From positions 2,654,915 through 2,718,914 of the forward strand of contig BCKC01000004.1 of NCBI GenBank assembly GCA_001600455.1: DNA of 64,000 bases, written 5' to 3'. Made by a program: the position numbers and the translations under genes. Positions 1-11,063 of this stretch are shown here, one piece after another (the first letter of the stretch is position 1; every line of letters starts with the position of its first letter). This DNA comes from Endocalyx cinctus (Eukaryota; Ascomycota; Sordariomycetes; Amphisphaeriales; Apiosporaceae). Under the pieces are notes generated by a model, which made no database searches, was not told the origin of the DNA, and worked only from the letters and a program-made list of their open reading frames with translations.

Positions 1-514
1 TGAAATTTGTGTATATTACGCTGGGAATAATAACGGGACGGGATATTTAAATTGCCTTTGGAATTTCAATTAAGCACTTGACGACCACTTACACCAAACA
101 CGATCCACTGAAAGACATATCACTATGTAGCGATATTTCTATCTTGGGATTTTATTTTCATCCATCTAACATATTTGATAGCTTACTGGATTGCTTTTGG
201 CGCTCACGGCCCCCGTGCTGAGCCCCCCGCCGATGAGGGAAAGAAGGTCGCTCTCTACACCTTCGTTGGTTTGTTAGTCAGCCTCGCTATGTTCGCCAGC
301 ATCCGCGCTTTCGGTGGTGCTGCTCCCAGCACCATGACCAAGGAATACCAAGAGGCATCGAACGAGTTCCTCAAGGTAAGCCCCCTCAGCATTACGCATC
401 GTAATTCACACTTGCTAACTTCACCTCCAGGGTCAAAACGCCGAGCCTATCACTGGTCTCTCATCCGAGAAATACTCAGGCAAGGGTATGGTTCAGTCAC
501 CACCCAAGAACTAA
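1..514 (+). CDS. cox5: Cytochrome c oxidase subunit 5 (subunit IV family), 3' part
   Basis: Nuclear-encoded subunit of mitochondrial respiratory complex IV, in the fungal Cox5 / mammalian COX4 family. The visible coding exons are 182-375 and 431-514, separated by an intron (376-430, GTAAGC to CCAG, branch GCTAAC). Exon 182 follows an ATAG acceptor and opens in the middle of an alanine codon. The reading then runs AYWIAFGAHGPRAEPP, a membrane span (VALYTFVGLLVSLAMF), TMTKEYQEASNEFLK and, after splicing, GQNAEPITGLSSEKYSGKG to a TAA at 512-514. The order of conserved matrix segment, single transmembrane helix and short intermembrane-space tail matches the C-terminal half of the fungal subunit. 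The N-terminal targeting sequence and upstream exons lie left of the window. Bases 1-181 look mostly intronic, but I could not place the donor. Family assignment is from recognition; the exon structure is read directly. Confidence 0.8.
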
Positions 515-1554
515 ACCTAGCTATTTTACCATAATAATTCGTTTTATAACAACTGCCCATTATTATTATTATCTCCTTTGTCTTTTAGAGAGAAACCCAA
601 GAATTCAAGAAAAAAAAAGCAGAAATCGATTATAACAAATGGGTTACGCCAACTATTCTTATGTAGTCGTGTGTTTTTATATGTCGTTTGTGTCCATAAT
701 GCGTTCGTGCCAGGGTTCCAGTGCAAAGCCAAAGAGAGTCATTCTCACCTCTCGCCTTAAGTGTACAACGACTTCGTTATCAATATCGACATTCTAGAGA
801 ACTATTTATTCACGAGTTGTGGACGCATGATGGCTTAACTTTTGTCTTTAACGGCAGGACCATAGCGGGTCCAGTGGGTTAAAAGGTCACGATTGATGTG
901 TAGGTGGGCGATAACTACTTATTGGAGTAGAGACCGAGTAGAACAACGAGGGGGAAAAGCGGAACCGGGCCGCGGGAGCGTGCGAACACGTGAGATCCCT
1001 AATGTCTATGTCCGGACTTTTGTAAATATGTACAAGGACGAAATCAAAAATTTCATATATCATTTTCTAATTTATTCTAGTCTATCCTTGTTTTTCCACT
1101 CTTGGGCTACACATTAACATACCTGAACTCTTTTGTATTCTTCTCGCCAGGAATTGGTGATCATATCAAATACCCAGCATCCATGTATACATCATCAACA
1201 TGAACTGAGACGGGGGCAATGGTTATATCCCGGGACGGTACATAGGTATGCAAGTTTGCAAGATATGCTACCACGTACATATTTACATGTTAACATTAAG
1301 TATACCCTGACTTATTTCTCACGATATACCTAGTCCGATTCAAATAAAAGGCAGTGGCTATGCCCGTCCAGCTAACAATAATAGCTCCGTTGACGCCAAA
1401 CGCCGAATAAAACCATCCTTTCCTAATTCGTAATCCAAAGGCTTTAATTCGATTCATAATAACCCAATCCAGCTCAGCTCGAGATTTAAAATCCCATGCG
1501 GTGTTGACCAAACAAAAGGAGAAAAGTTAAACAAAAAGGGGGTGTTAAAAATAC
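515..1554. other. Intergenic, convergent 3' ends
   Basis: Space between the stop codons of the cox5-like gene (+) and the ClpX gene (-). It is AT-rich with stops in all frames. The longest open stretches lack an ATG or mirror each other on both strands, so no gene is called. It probably holds only 3' untranslated regions. Confidence 0.6.
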
Positions 1555-3424
1555 TTAAGCGCCACTCTGTCCGGCTTCGCGATAATTTCCCAGCGTATCA
1601 TGGCCAACGACCTCCCTTCCCCGCGCCGGATGAGTATCGAGGTCATCTTCTTCCCGGATACGTCTCTCGACCTCGAACCTTCCATCTTTTCCCCAGTATC
1701 CGACCTTCTCCTCGCCACGAACTGACTTCTCCGTCACAAGGACGTACGGCGTGGGGGCGTCGAACATGGGCTCGGCGAGGACGCGCTCCATCTCCATCTT
1801 TAAGCCTCGGGCGCCGGTGCGGGTTTTTGCGGCGCGCTGGGCGATGGATCGCAATGCTTTTTGCGTGAAGAGAAGCCGGGATGGATACGTCTCGAAGAGG
1901 GCCGTGTACTGCGCTACCAAACAGTTTCGAGGCTCTGTAAGTATACGCAAAAGGTCGGTTTCCGAAAGCGGAGACAATGCCACGATGTTGTGCACGCGGC
2001 CGATGAGCTCCGGTATGAACCCGAAACTCTGCATGTCCTCAGGTGTGGCTAGATCGAGAGCCGTGAGGGCCGACATATTCTCCTCATTAGCGGGTCTGTG
2101 CGGGAGATGGGCAAAAAGCTCTTGGGGGAGATCGGGTTGTTTCGTGGTTGGGGATAGACTGCGTAGTTCTGAGCCGAAGCCCATGGAAGATTTAGAGACG
2201 CGGTTGAGGATGACCTTATCGAGACCGACAAAGGCACCGCACATGACGAAAAGAATATTTTTTGTATCGATAGTATATTGATCTACTTTACCTCCTCCAC
2301 CTGAAGGCGGAGATGTTTGAGGCCCGGATGTAGAGGACGTAGACCCAGGACCGGTATAATTTGTCGTAATGGGACTTGCAGAGCGCGACGACGACGAGGA
2401 TGACGGTGATGATCGATTATCCTTTACGTTTACAGTAACTTTCGTGCCTTCAATTAACTTTAGCAACGCCTGCTGTACGCCTTCACCACCAACATCTCTT
2501 CCATTCATTGTTTCTCGCTTCGCAATTTTATCAAATTCGTCCAGAACCACAATTCCATGTTCAGTTGCTGTCACATCATAATTCGATTCTATCAGTAAGC
2601 GCTCAATACAGGTTTCAACGTCTTGTCCTATATAGCCGGCTTGGGTGAAAGAGTTGCAGTCGCATATCGTAAATGGCACATTTATCTTTTGGCTTAGAGT
2701 TCTATGAGAACGAAATCGTCAGCTAATAATTGCTGTTTGCGCCGCGGGGTATAAGAAATTCATCTTACTCAAGTATGTATGTCTTCCCAACGCCGGTCGG
2801 ACCTAGTAAGAGCAAGTTACTCTTGTCAATTTTCACCGGTGGTGGCTTTCCTGTTTGTTCTGGTATATAGAAATCTATTTGGGGTTCATTCTGCTGCCAT
2901 GTCTGGTTTTGATGATGTACGGATTCGTGATGGCCGGGATAGTCGCCTTGAGATGAATCGGCGTCAAAGGGACGAAGTGGTGACGGTGGAACCTGCCAAC
3001 CTTCATCCGGATGAATATCCCTTTCTCTCGCGATCCTATCGCGTGCGATGGTCTGACGCATAAATCTTTCTGTCCTTTTACGTTCCTGTTCTTCTTGCTG
3101 TCGCCGGCGTCGTACATTTTGATAATGATTGAAGATTACGGAGGATATGGTTTTCTTGGCTCGGTCCTGGCCAACTACATATTCATCTACTCGCTTCTTT
3201 AGGTCTCGAGGGTAGAATTGGGGGACACCGAAGGTAGATTTAGAGAACATAGGCCCTCGCCCTTCTTCGGCCGGATCATAACTGCTGGTGAAGCCCGAAT
3301 TGAAGTCGGTCGTTCGTCTCGGGGCGGTTCGGAGGATAACGGATGTCGATAAGGTCCGGCGATGAATTTTAGGGGTAGATATAACAAAGGAGGATGCTCT
3401 AGGTCTTGCAAAGACAGAATGCAT
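1555..3424 (-). CDS. clpX: Mitochondrial ClpX-type AAA+ unfoldase
   Basis: ATP-driven protein unfoldase of the mitochondrial matrix, 600 aa from two exons (3424-2769 and 2701-1555). The intron at 2702-2768 runs GTAAGA to CATAG. I chose the ATG at 3424; the sequence just upstream is open but has no ATG. Residues 1-60 are rich in Arg and Ser and look like a mitochondrial presequence. Walker A is GPTGVGKT (about 208-215), pore loop 1 is GYIG (241-244) and Walker B is IVVLDEFD (269-276). RDVGGEGVQQALLKLIEGT follows. A Ser/Gly/Pro-rich insertion covers about 315-357. The loop that in bacterial ClpX carries the IGF tripeptide for ClpP docking reads SSMGFGS here (MGF 392-394), so ClpP binding may be retained. 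The zinc-binding N-domain of bacterial ClpX is absent, and a region predicted to be flexible and rich in charged and Gln residues stands in its place. It is divergently oriented to the branching enzyme gene. Family assignment is firm; the ClpP partnership is inferred. Confidence 0.9.
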
Positions 3425-3894
3425 CGCACCCAAAACCTAGCAAGCGTCGAGGTTTTTACTCGACGTAACTTAACTTCACTACCAGGAAACGTAGTTCAAC
3501 GTCACAGAAAGGGGTATTATGAAGATTTCGTGTTGGATGTGTTTGTATAATAATTATTTTTAGATATTTCTCAAAGTAATAACTAAGATGATAATAATTC
3601 AAAGCGAAGATTGACTGCTAATTACAGTATTATAGATGGGGAAATCAATCAAGTCAGTCATATGTCGATCCAGTCAGCAAGTTATTAGTTTCCAGACAGT
3701 AGACTACTGTGATGTCAATCACTAGGAAACAGTACCTAGAGCCCTGTAGCTGGATACCTAAAGTAGGTAAACTAGATGGACTGCGGGGTTTATCTTAGTC
3801 TCGATAGTGAAGGTGGGGGAGCACCTAGTACTAGTGGCTACTACGGAGTTACTTAGTGGTGTATTAATGCTACCACCTCTTAATACAAGCACCA

Positions 3895-3931
<37 letters not shown>

Positions 3932-4664
3932 TCCAACGGCTAGCACGGAATACCAGTCTGCCAGTCTGCCAGTCTACAAGTCCACTATCACTATTTCCCT
4001 GCAATGTGGTCAATGCTCAAGCTCCCGTTTTTTTTCATGTGAAAAAAAGGTCTCGATACCTACCACCTCGTACAAGTACCTAAGGATCCATGGATAAAGA
4101 CCTAAAGTAGAGAAAATCCATGTATATGTATGTAAATATTAATCAATAGGGGAAATTAACAGACGATCGTTTAATTAATCGGGAATGATTTTGCGCAAAT
4201 TAAGAAAAATCTGTAAGGATTTGAACTGATATAAGAAACTGTTGAACTTTCATGAGCTCTAACAAATTGCCCCTCGACGTCATTCAACATAACTTTTATT
4301 GGGGAGCTTGTTTCTTCTCCTCATCTACAATAAACAATAAAAAAAATAAAAAATAAAAATATTATCAGAAACGTCAGGAAAGTCGGGAGCATTTCTTCCT
4401 TACCCAACCAGATCATTTTCATATCAGATAGTAATAGAGCCAATTGATTTAATGCCTTCTATTGCATCCAATTGACTATCTGTGATCCTCTATAACGCGA
4501 CTTACTTCTTAAAGTACATAGCTATATTAGGACTACCCCGTACTCTTGCTTTTTACCTTTTCTCTTCCTCTCTTTTTCGTGTTCCCTTTCTATAGTCTCT
4601 CCTGTGCCATTATTCACATTGGACTACCAATACCACAGAAAAAAAGACTTGTCCTACCAACAAA
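3425..4664. promoter_or_regulatory. Divergent promoter region, ClpX / branching enzyme
   Basis: Shared 5' space of two divergently transcribed genes. It holds a CAGC/CAGT tetranucleotide run at about 3892-3931, three short CCAGTCTG repeats at 3952-3973, and a pyrimidine-rich tract (about 4550-4615) shortly before the branching enzyme ATG, as is common at fungal transcription starts. No open reading frame in it looks coding. Confidence 0.5.
3892..3931. repeat. (CAGC)n microsatellite
   Basis: Tandem CAGC units flanked on both sides by CAGT units, in the divergent promoter region. It is a plain slippage-type microsatellite; no function is implied. Confidence 0.85.
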
Positions 4665-7253
4665 ATGACGGAGGTAGCAGACACCTCCGCCAATTCTCTG
4701 AATGCAGATGCTGCGTCAGGAATACCATCAGATGGAACTGGTATGGATAAACGATTCAAACCGCTACCAATAGCTCACTTACTAAAATATCTTATTCAAC
4801 TAGGTGTTGTCCAACTCGACCCGTGGCTATCACCCTTCAAAGGCACCCTCATCCGAAGATATGAGAAGGCACACGAGTGGATGAAGAAGATTAACGATAC
4901 CGAAGGGGGGATCGAAAAGTTTTCGAGGGTATATTCACGTTCACCAGATGATGTATCAGAATGAAATGCGAATAGCAATACTGATATACTTGCTTTCGAT
5001 AGGGTTCCGAAACCTACGGCCTTAACGTCGACAAAGATAACAATATTATATACCGAGAATGGGCTCCGAGTGCAATCGAGGCCTTCCTGATTGGGGATTT
5101 CAGTGAGCTTTCGACTCTACGTCGTATAGAAGAATGGCATTGGACTAATCTCGAGTAGACGACTGGAATAGGGGTTCTCACCCCATGACAAAGAATCCTT
5201 TCGGGGTATGGGAAATCACCGCGCCGGCAAAAGATGGACAACCAGCCATTCCACACAATTCAAAGATCAAGGTATACAAACCCTTGCGCCCACGCTTTAC
5301 CTCCAGTATCTGATAATCATGATATTAAACATATATAATAGATCTCAATGACGACGCCGGCTGGTGTACAAATCGACCGCTTGCCCGCCTGGATCAAATA
5401 CGTTACCCAAGACCTTAGCGTTTCGCCCGCCTATGATGCTCGTTTCTGGAATCCCCCCGAGTCGGAAAAATACACGTTCAAAAACTCTAGACCGAAAAGG
5501 CCCCTAAGTGCTCGCGTGTATGAAGCCCACGTTGGTATCTCCTCTCCTGAGCTGCGCGTCACCACTTTTAAGGAGTTTACCAAGAACATGTTACCGCGGA
5601 TAAAAGATCTGGGATACAACGTGATCCAGCTAATGGCCATCATGGAACATGCGTACTATGCCAGCTTTGGATACCAGGTCAATAATTTCTTCGCCGCGAG
5701 CAGCCGCTATGGAACACCAGAAGACCTTAAAGAACTTATCGACACGGCCCATGGTATGGGTCTCGTGGTTCTTCTTGATGTCGTCCACAGTCACGCCTCG
5801 AAAAACGTCTTGGATGGCTTAAACGAGTTCGACGGCACGGATCATTGCTATTTCCACGAGGGTCAGAAGGGACGGCATGAGCTATGGGATAGCAGACTAT
5901 TCAACTATGGAAGTCATGAAGTTCTGCGATTCTTATTAAGTAATTTGAGGTTCTGGATGGACGAATACCAGTTCGACGGATTCCGCTTCGATGGTGTTAC
6001 AAGCATGCTGTATCTTCATCACGGTATTGGAACGTAAGTTTTATTAGTTCGGTCACGTCATAGCGGTACTGACGAAATTTCTTATAGGGGTTTCTCCGGT
6101 GGTTACCATGAATATTTTGGCCCGGAGTGCGATGAGGAAGCTATCGTATACCTTATGATTGCAAACGAGATGATTCACAGTATCTATCCAGAATCGATAA
6201 CCGTGGCAGAAGACGTGTCTGGCATGCCAGCTCTGTGCTTACCGCTCTCCTTGGGTGGTGTCGGTTTTGATTATCGCCTTGCTATGGCGATTCCTGACAT
6301 GTGGATCAAGATTCTCAAAGAGAAGAAAGATGAAGAGTGGGACATGGCCAACATTTGCTGGACTCTCACAAATAGACGTCATGGTGAAAAAACCATCGCC
6401 TACTGTGAAAGTCACGACCAAGCGTAAGTTGTCCCACAAGCTGACTTGATCGTATAGTACTAATAAGCATGCGTCAGTCTTGTGGGAGATAAGACATTAC
6501 TCATGCATCTCTGCGATGCTGAGCTCTACACCAATATGTCGGTCCTCACGCCGCTCACACCTGTTATCAGCCGCGGTATGGCTTTGCACAAGATGATCCG
6601 GCTGCTCACGCACGGCCTCGGAGGAGAAGGCTACCTCAACTTCGAGGGTAACGAGTTTGGACACCCGGAATGGCTCGATTTCCCACGAGAGGGTAACCAG
6701 AACTCATTCTGGTATGCCCGGCGACAGCTGAACCTGACGGAGGATAGTCTGTTGCGATACAAAGATCTCAACGAATTTGACAAACAGATGAATCTCACCG
6801 AAAACCACTACGGCTGGCTACACGCACCACAGGCGTACATTAGTCTCAAAAACGAGTCCGACAAAGTCATTGTGTTCGAGCGTGCAGGCCTAATTTTCAT
6901 TTTCAATTTCCACCCCGACCAGAGCTTTGCCGACTACCGCATCGGAGTCGAGGTTGAAGGCACCTACAAGATCGTGCTCGACACGGATTCAAAGGAAGTC
7001 GGTGGCTTCGGACGTGTGGATCCAGCCGCAAGGTTTTTGACAACGGCAATGGAGTGGAATGGCAGAAAGAATTGGACGCATGTATACATCCCTAGTCGCA
7101 CAGCTCTAGTAAGTCTTTACTTCCTTTTCCTCCCCCTATCCCACGAAGTGGTATTACACGTCGACAGATGAAACCATGCGTAATCCATTCCACTAACCAA
7201 TACTCGATAACTAGGTCCTCGCTCTTGACTCACCCGTATCACAACAATCGTAG
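4665..7253 (+). CDS. GLC3: 1,4-alpha-glucan (glycogen) branching enzyme
   Basis: Cytosolic GH13 enzyme that makes alpha-1,6 branches in glycogen. Seven exons: 4665-4928, 5003-5102, 5159-5271, 5342-6033, 6088-6423, 6478-7108 and 7215-7253. All junctions are GT-AG and the frame closes at 724 aa, near the usual 680-720 aa of fungal enzymes. The N-terminus holds the CBM48 module ([19 protein letters not shown], then [20 protein letters not shown] after splicing). The catalytic barrel shows DVVHSHAS (Asp about 305), FDGFRFDGV (nucleophile Asp about 376), VAEDVSGMP (acid/base Glu about 431) and ESHDQA (Asp about 500). The C-terminal all-beta domain ends in [19 protein letters not shown]. The last exon has only 13 codons including the stop, and its placement rests on the CTAAC branch site and CTAG acceptor. 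Function is firm. Confidence 0.95.
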
Positions 7254-7715
7254 ACAAACTGGGCTAAACAGAAAGCAATTGGTGACCCAGCGCTCCCCTT
7301 ATTTTCTTTTACTCTCCAGTTTGAATTTCTCTTTCTCTTCGTCTTTCTCTCCATCCTGTATATCTCAATCACTCGCGCAATTACACTTCATGTGCGAATC
7401 AACCTTGTGTTACGACTCAAAGCTGGGGGTCGATGCTATTTTAGACGGTACATTTTAGTCAAATTGAGGATGGGCAAGTCATGAGAATGGGATGGACGGG
7501 TAATTAGGGTACAACAAAGCAACAATAGGTATTATGACTACAGTGATGGTCCTGTCCTTCCTTTACATAGCTCAACTATGTACTTCATATTAGGAATTAT
7601 TATACTTTATCGTTATGTGATTTCAGTAGCTAAATCATGCCCTCTGAGCTCATACGCAAAATCAATCAGAGTTTCTTCTCCCCCCCTTTTCCCGCTTTCT
7701 TTTTTGATTCACATG
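7254..7715. other. Intergenic, convergent 3' ends
   Basis: Between the stops of the branching enzyme (+) and ORC5 (-). It contains CT-rich stretches (about 7305-7360) and no supportable gene. Confidence 0.6.
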
Positions 7716-9317
7716 TTACTCGATAAGCCACTCCTCTACCTCGACACCCATACTCCTCCCAAGTCCCCTGACCACCTCCCACCCAACATTAACTCTCCAA
7801 CGGCCACCGCGATCCATATCGGCCCCTCCCATTCCCGTACCTCCTAATCCTGCCCCTCCAACGCCACCGCCGCCCCCGACACGAACTAACAACCTCAAGC
7901 TAGCCAAGGTCGCTATAGCCATACCCAGATCTGCATCGACGGTAATGACCTGTTGGTCATTCGCGTTGCTTTCCTCGTCATCGGCGCCTCGCTCAATCCA
8001 TTCCCTCCTCGTAGCCACGTAGATAGCAACCATGCGCTCGAGCACGAAGACGCTCGGTCCCAGGAGCTTACGAGCGATCTTTTTATGCTTCGAGACGCGG
8101 TGCCTGATCGCGCCGCCGCGCACGCCACCGCGTCGGCTCTTGCCGCCGGAGTGCCAGGTGCTGAAAAGGGTCTGGTCGTGGCGTGGCGCGTTATGCGAGG
8201 CGAGGTAGGCGGATATCAGGAGGAGGCGGGCGGTGGGCGGGAGCAGGGTCGCCAGATCGGTGGCGGTTGACAAAGAGGACGACAACGACGGCTTCGCGGC
8301 GGCGGCTGCGGCGGCTGAGGTTCGCGATCGCGAGGAAACGATACCGGGTTCCAAGACGGTTTCGTCCTGGAAGTAGGCCCGGGCGGCGACGAGAAGCTTG
8401 GTGAACTCGCGCGCTTTGTAGGTGCCGGCGGAAACGGGCGCCGTGAAACGCGGCCAGAGGGCGGCGGCGGCGCGCTCAAGCCCCGGGAGGGTCTGCGATG
8501 CCGGACGCGTCAGGGAGTCGTGCACGGCAGCCACGAAGCGCGTCCACAGCGTCGCCGTCTCCTCCGCGGTCGTGTTGGGGAGCGGTGGTGGCGGGTTGAG
8601 AGCGAGGATCGCTAGGTATTGTGGTTTCGTGTACGGGGGAAAATGTAGGTGCGGGCACGAAGAGATGCGCAGCATGGATGGCGCCGGGGTGGTGAGAATA
8701 AATACAGTGCCGAGTTGAGGAATCTGCATCGGCATCGTTAAGGAATTGGTCAGTAAAAGAGGCAGCAGGGTCAAAAGCAGGATTCAACCATTAGATTGCT
8801 GGACAAACTCGCGAAAACTCACAATTTCAGATAGTCTGGCCAAGGCTGGTAGAATCGTAGCTGGTGCTTCTCTCTGACGATCTATTCCGTCAAATACCAA
8901 AACGAATCGCCGCCCTAGCCCGATCCTAAGGTCATCCCTCAAAATTTTCGTTAGCTCGACAGTAAGGGAGGCCAAGTTTTCACAGCGACCAAGGACGCCT
9001 CCTTCTAAATCGAGAGCATCGGCGACCAGGCCAATGGTCCGCTCAAATAAATGGCGAGCAGTGACGCATTCGGCGGACTTGACGATGGCATAATTGAAGG
9101 CTTTATTATCACCGATATCGGATTTCAAGCTATAAAGCAGCTTTTCGGTTATGGCACTCTTGCCCGTCGCCTCGGTGCCGTGGATAACTAGGTTGCGCAC
9201 AGGGGCGCCTCCCGGTGAGAGTAGCGTCGCTAGAGATCTGATTTGGGATTCGCGACCCGGGAAGGCGGTGCCGAGTGTGGATAGTAATTCTTCCGGTAGT
9301 TGAAATATCCTAGCCAT
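7716..9317 (-). CDS. ORC5: Origin recognition complex subunit 5
   Basis: AAA+ subunit of the six-protein complex that marks replication origins. It is 500 aa from exons 9317-8823 and 8723-7716. The 99-nt intron runs GTGAGT to GCAG and joins ARLSEI to IPQLGTVFIL in frame. I start at the ATG at 9317 (MARIFQLPEELL); the open sequence upstream has no ATG. GRESQIRSLATLL leads to Walker A GTEATGKS (47-54), and FVLVFDGIDR (about 138-147) is the Walker B region. The C-terminal part is less conserved and contains a Gly-rich run (GGGGGVGGAGLGGTGMGG) before the final helix, EVEEWLIE. The second exon is unusually GC-rich for the window (about 7850-8700). Length is close to that of known fungal ORC5 proteins. 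Identification rests on the N-terminal AAA+ domain and overall layout. Confidence 0.88.
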
Positions 9318-11063
9318 GATGGATAGGGAGGGAGATGAGAGGGATAGATCAAGGTCGGTCGTATAATTCGTATTCAAAAAGCCGACGATTGTTTAGGTTT
9401 TTTCTTTTTTTTTTTGGTCGAATCATCTGTCTCGTTCACACTTCACTGCCTTCCTTTCAAGCCATCCTCCACCTAATGTAAAGAGTCTCCTATTGTCTTA
9501 TGGTCCGTTTTAAAATGAGATAAAATAAAAATAAGAAGGGACTTGAGCAGAAGGATTCTGCAGGCGCATCGAAGCCTTTGGTGAACAGGTATTCTTATTA
9601 ATTTAATTCGTCAATGGTCAAAATTGGGATGATAAAAGAAGGCCGGTCAAGCAGGCACATGCAGCCACAAAATGTTTCTGAATGACGATCAGGAATAGTA
9701 TAGGGTATACTCCGTACAGAATATAATTAATAGGTAACTAGTACTTGAAGTTAGTGGACTGCGGTGCGCCGAGTTAGTTGTACAGCATCCTTAATAAGCC
9801 TGATAAGCTAATTATTAGTACATACAGTTAGGAGATAATTAATTTGTAGTTGGGTTTGGTGGCTTAAGATAAGTAATCCTTAGGCCTTCTCAGCGTTGTC
9901 CACGGCTGCACGGGCATTTCTTTAACTCGGGATTAATCAGGTTTAGCGCGTTCGCTGATTTCACTTACACGTTGTTCTACATATCGTAGTGTAGACTTTG
10001 CTCCCAAGGCATGATGTTACACATAAAGAAAGGGTACTCGACATTCTCGGTATAGACGTTTGTGTACAAATCCTAACGATAATATTGAGTCGACGCCACC
10101 AATAGTATTCGGGCCAATACGCAAAGAGAGCATGCTTCGAAGCAATCCATCCTTAGAACGGCTGAACGGTCAAGTCTCACAAACAGACCATTCAGGTATA
10201 TTTCAATTATCCTTCGCCGTTCCCTAGTTTCTATACTCTTCCAATTGCTTACCCAAGTCCAGAATGGAGCTACGTATATACCTAGGCTCCTAGGTAAGTA
10301 GCTAGGTATGTAAGCTTAATTTAATGTTCCGTCTGCAAAACAAGTTCGAGGTTGTACTGGTACAGGTCTGTTCCGTAGTCTCCTATTTTGCTGTTGATTT
10401 TACAAGTCGGAAGAGAGCGGTTCCATATGTTCTGCAAAGTGGATATCGTCCGAAAAGACGACATCCACGATCGTTGAACAGAGTCTCTCCCTCCGATGAG
10501 GATCTACAACCAACTCGGAAGAACAAAATATATGAGGATATAGGTGTAGAGTTGGTTAGTTTGTGTATTTCCAGTCTTTGCCGCCACAAAGGACCGTTAG
10601 GTGCTGAAGCATATAATCTAGCGGTGCTTACACAGCCCCGCCGAGTTCCTAGGTACTCAGTACATCGTGGTAAAACTTATCTACAGGGTTTAATAACATC
10701 ATCATTCTCGTCATCTCAAAACGTCGTCAGCTTTCTTAATAGTTCTTCTATTCGACAGATATATATATATATAATCGACTGTATTCCTAACATAAATATA
10801 TAGAAAATATGTTTTCTTCGTAATAAATACATTGTTCGTATATAAAATTAGTATAGATGCCACTTTTGTTAGGTATATTATTACGCTCCCCTTTCAAATT
10901 TATTTTTTCACGTTAGCTTTCCCTCTAAGCCACCTTCTATTATCTCACCATTCGATTGTTAACTGCCTATCCAGATCTCTTCATCCCTCGTGTTGATTTA
11001 CATTTGACTACCTAATACATATCTACATCATCATCATCATCATCATCGCCATCATAATTCTCT
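9318..11063. other. Divergent intergenic region, ORC5 / Zn2Cys6 gene
   Basis: AT-rich 1.7-kb space between two divergent 5' ends. It contains one copy of the recurrent 9-mer TACTCCGTA (9708-9716), CCTAGG/TAGGTA words near 10280-10310, and a CAT trinucleotide run (11026-11047) just before the regulator ATG. A 159-codon open stretch at 10324-10803 has low-complexity, AT-driven composition and is not called. Confidence 0.5.
11026..11047. repeat. (CAT)n microsatellite in 5' leader
   Basis: About seven CAT units 17 bases upstream of the start codon of the Zn2Cys6 regulator, so probably within its 5' untranslated leader. Confidence 0.8.

Noticed and set aside
1296..1511. 71-codon minus-strand frame with a hydrophobic stretch
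   Set aside because: No ATG at its start, short, and in the 3' flank of ClpX; hydrophobic runs are expected in T-rich sequence.
10324..10803. 159-codon plus-strand frame with ATG
   Set aside because: AT-driven composition, tandem Ile/Tyr codons at its end, no recognisable domain, and it lies in a divergent promoter region.
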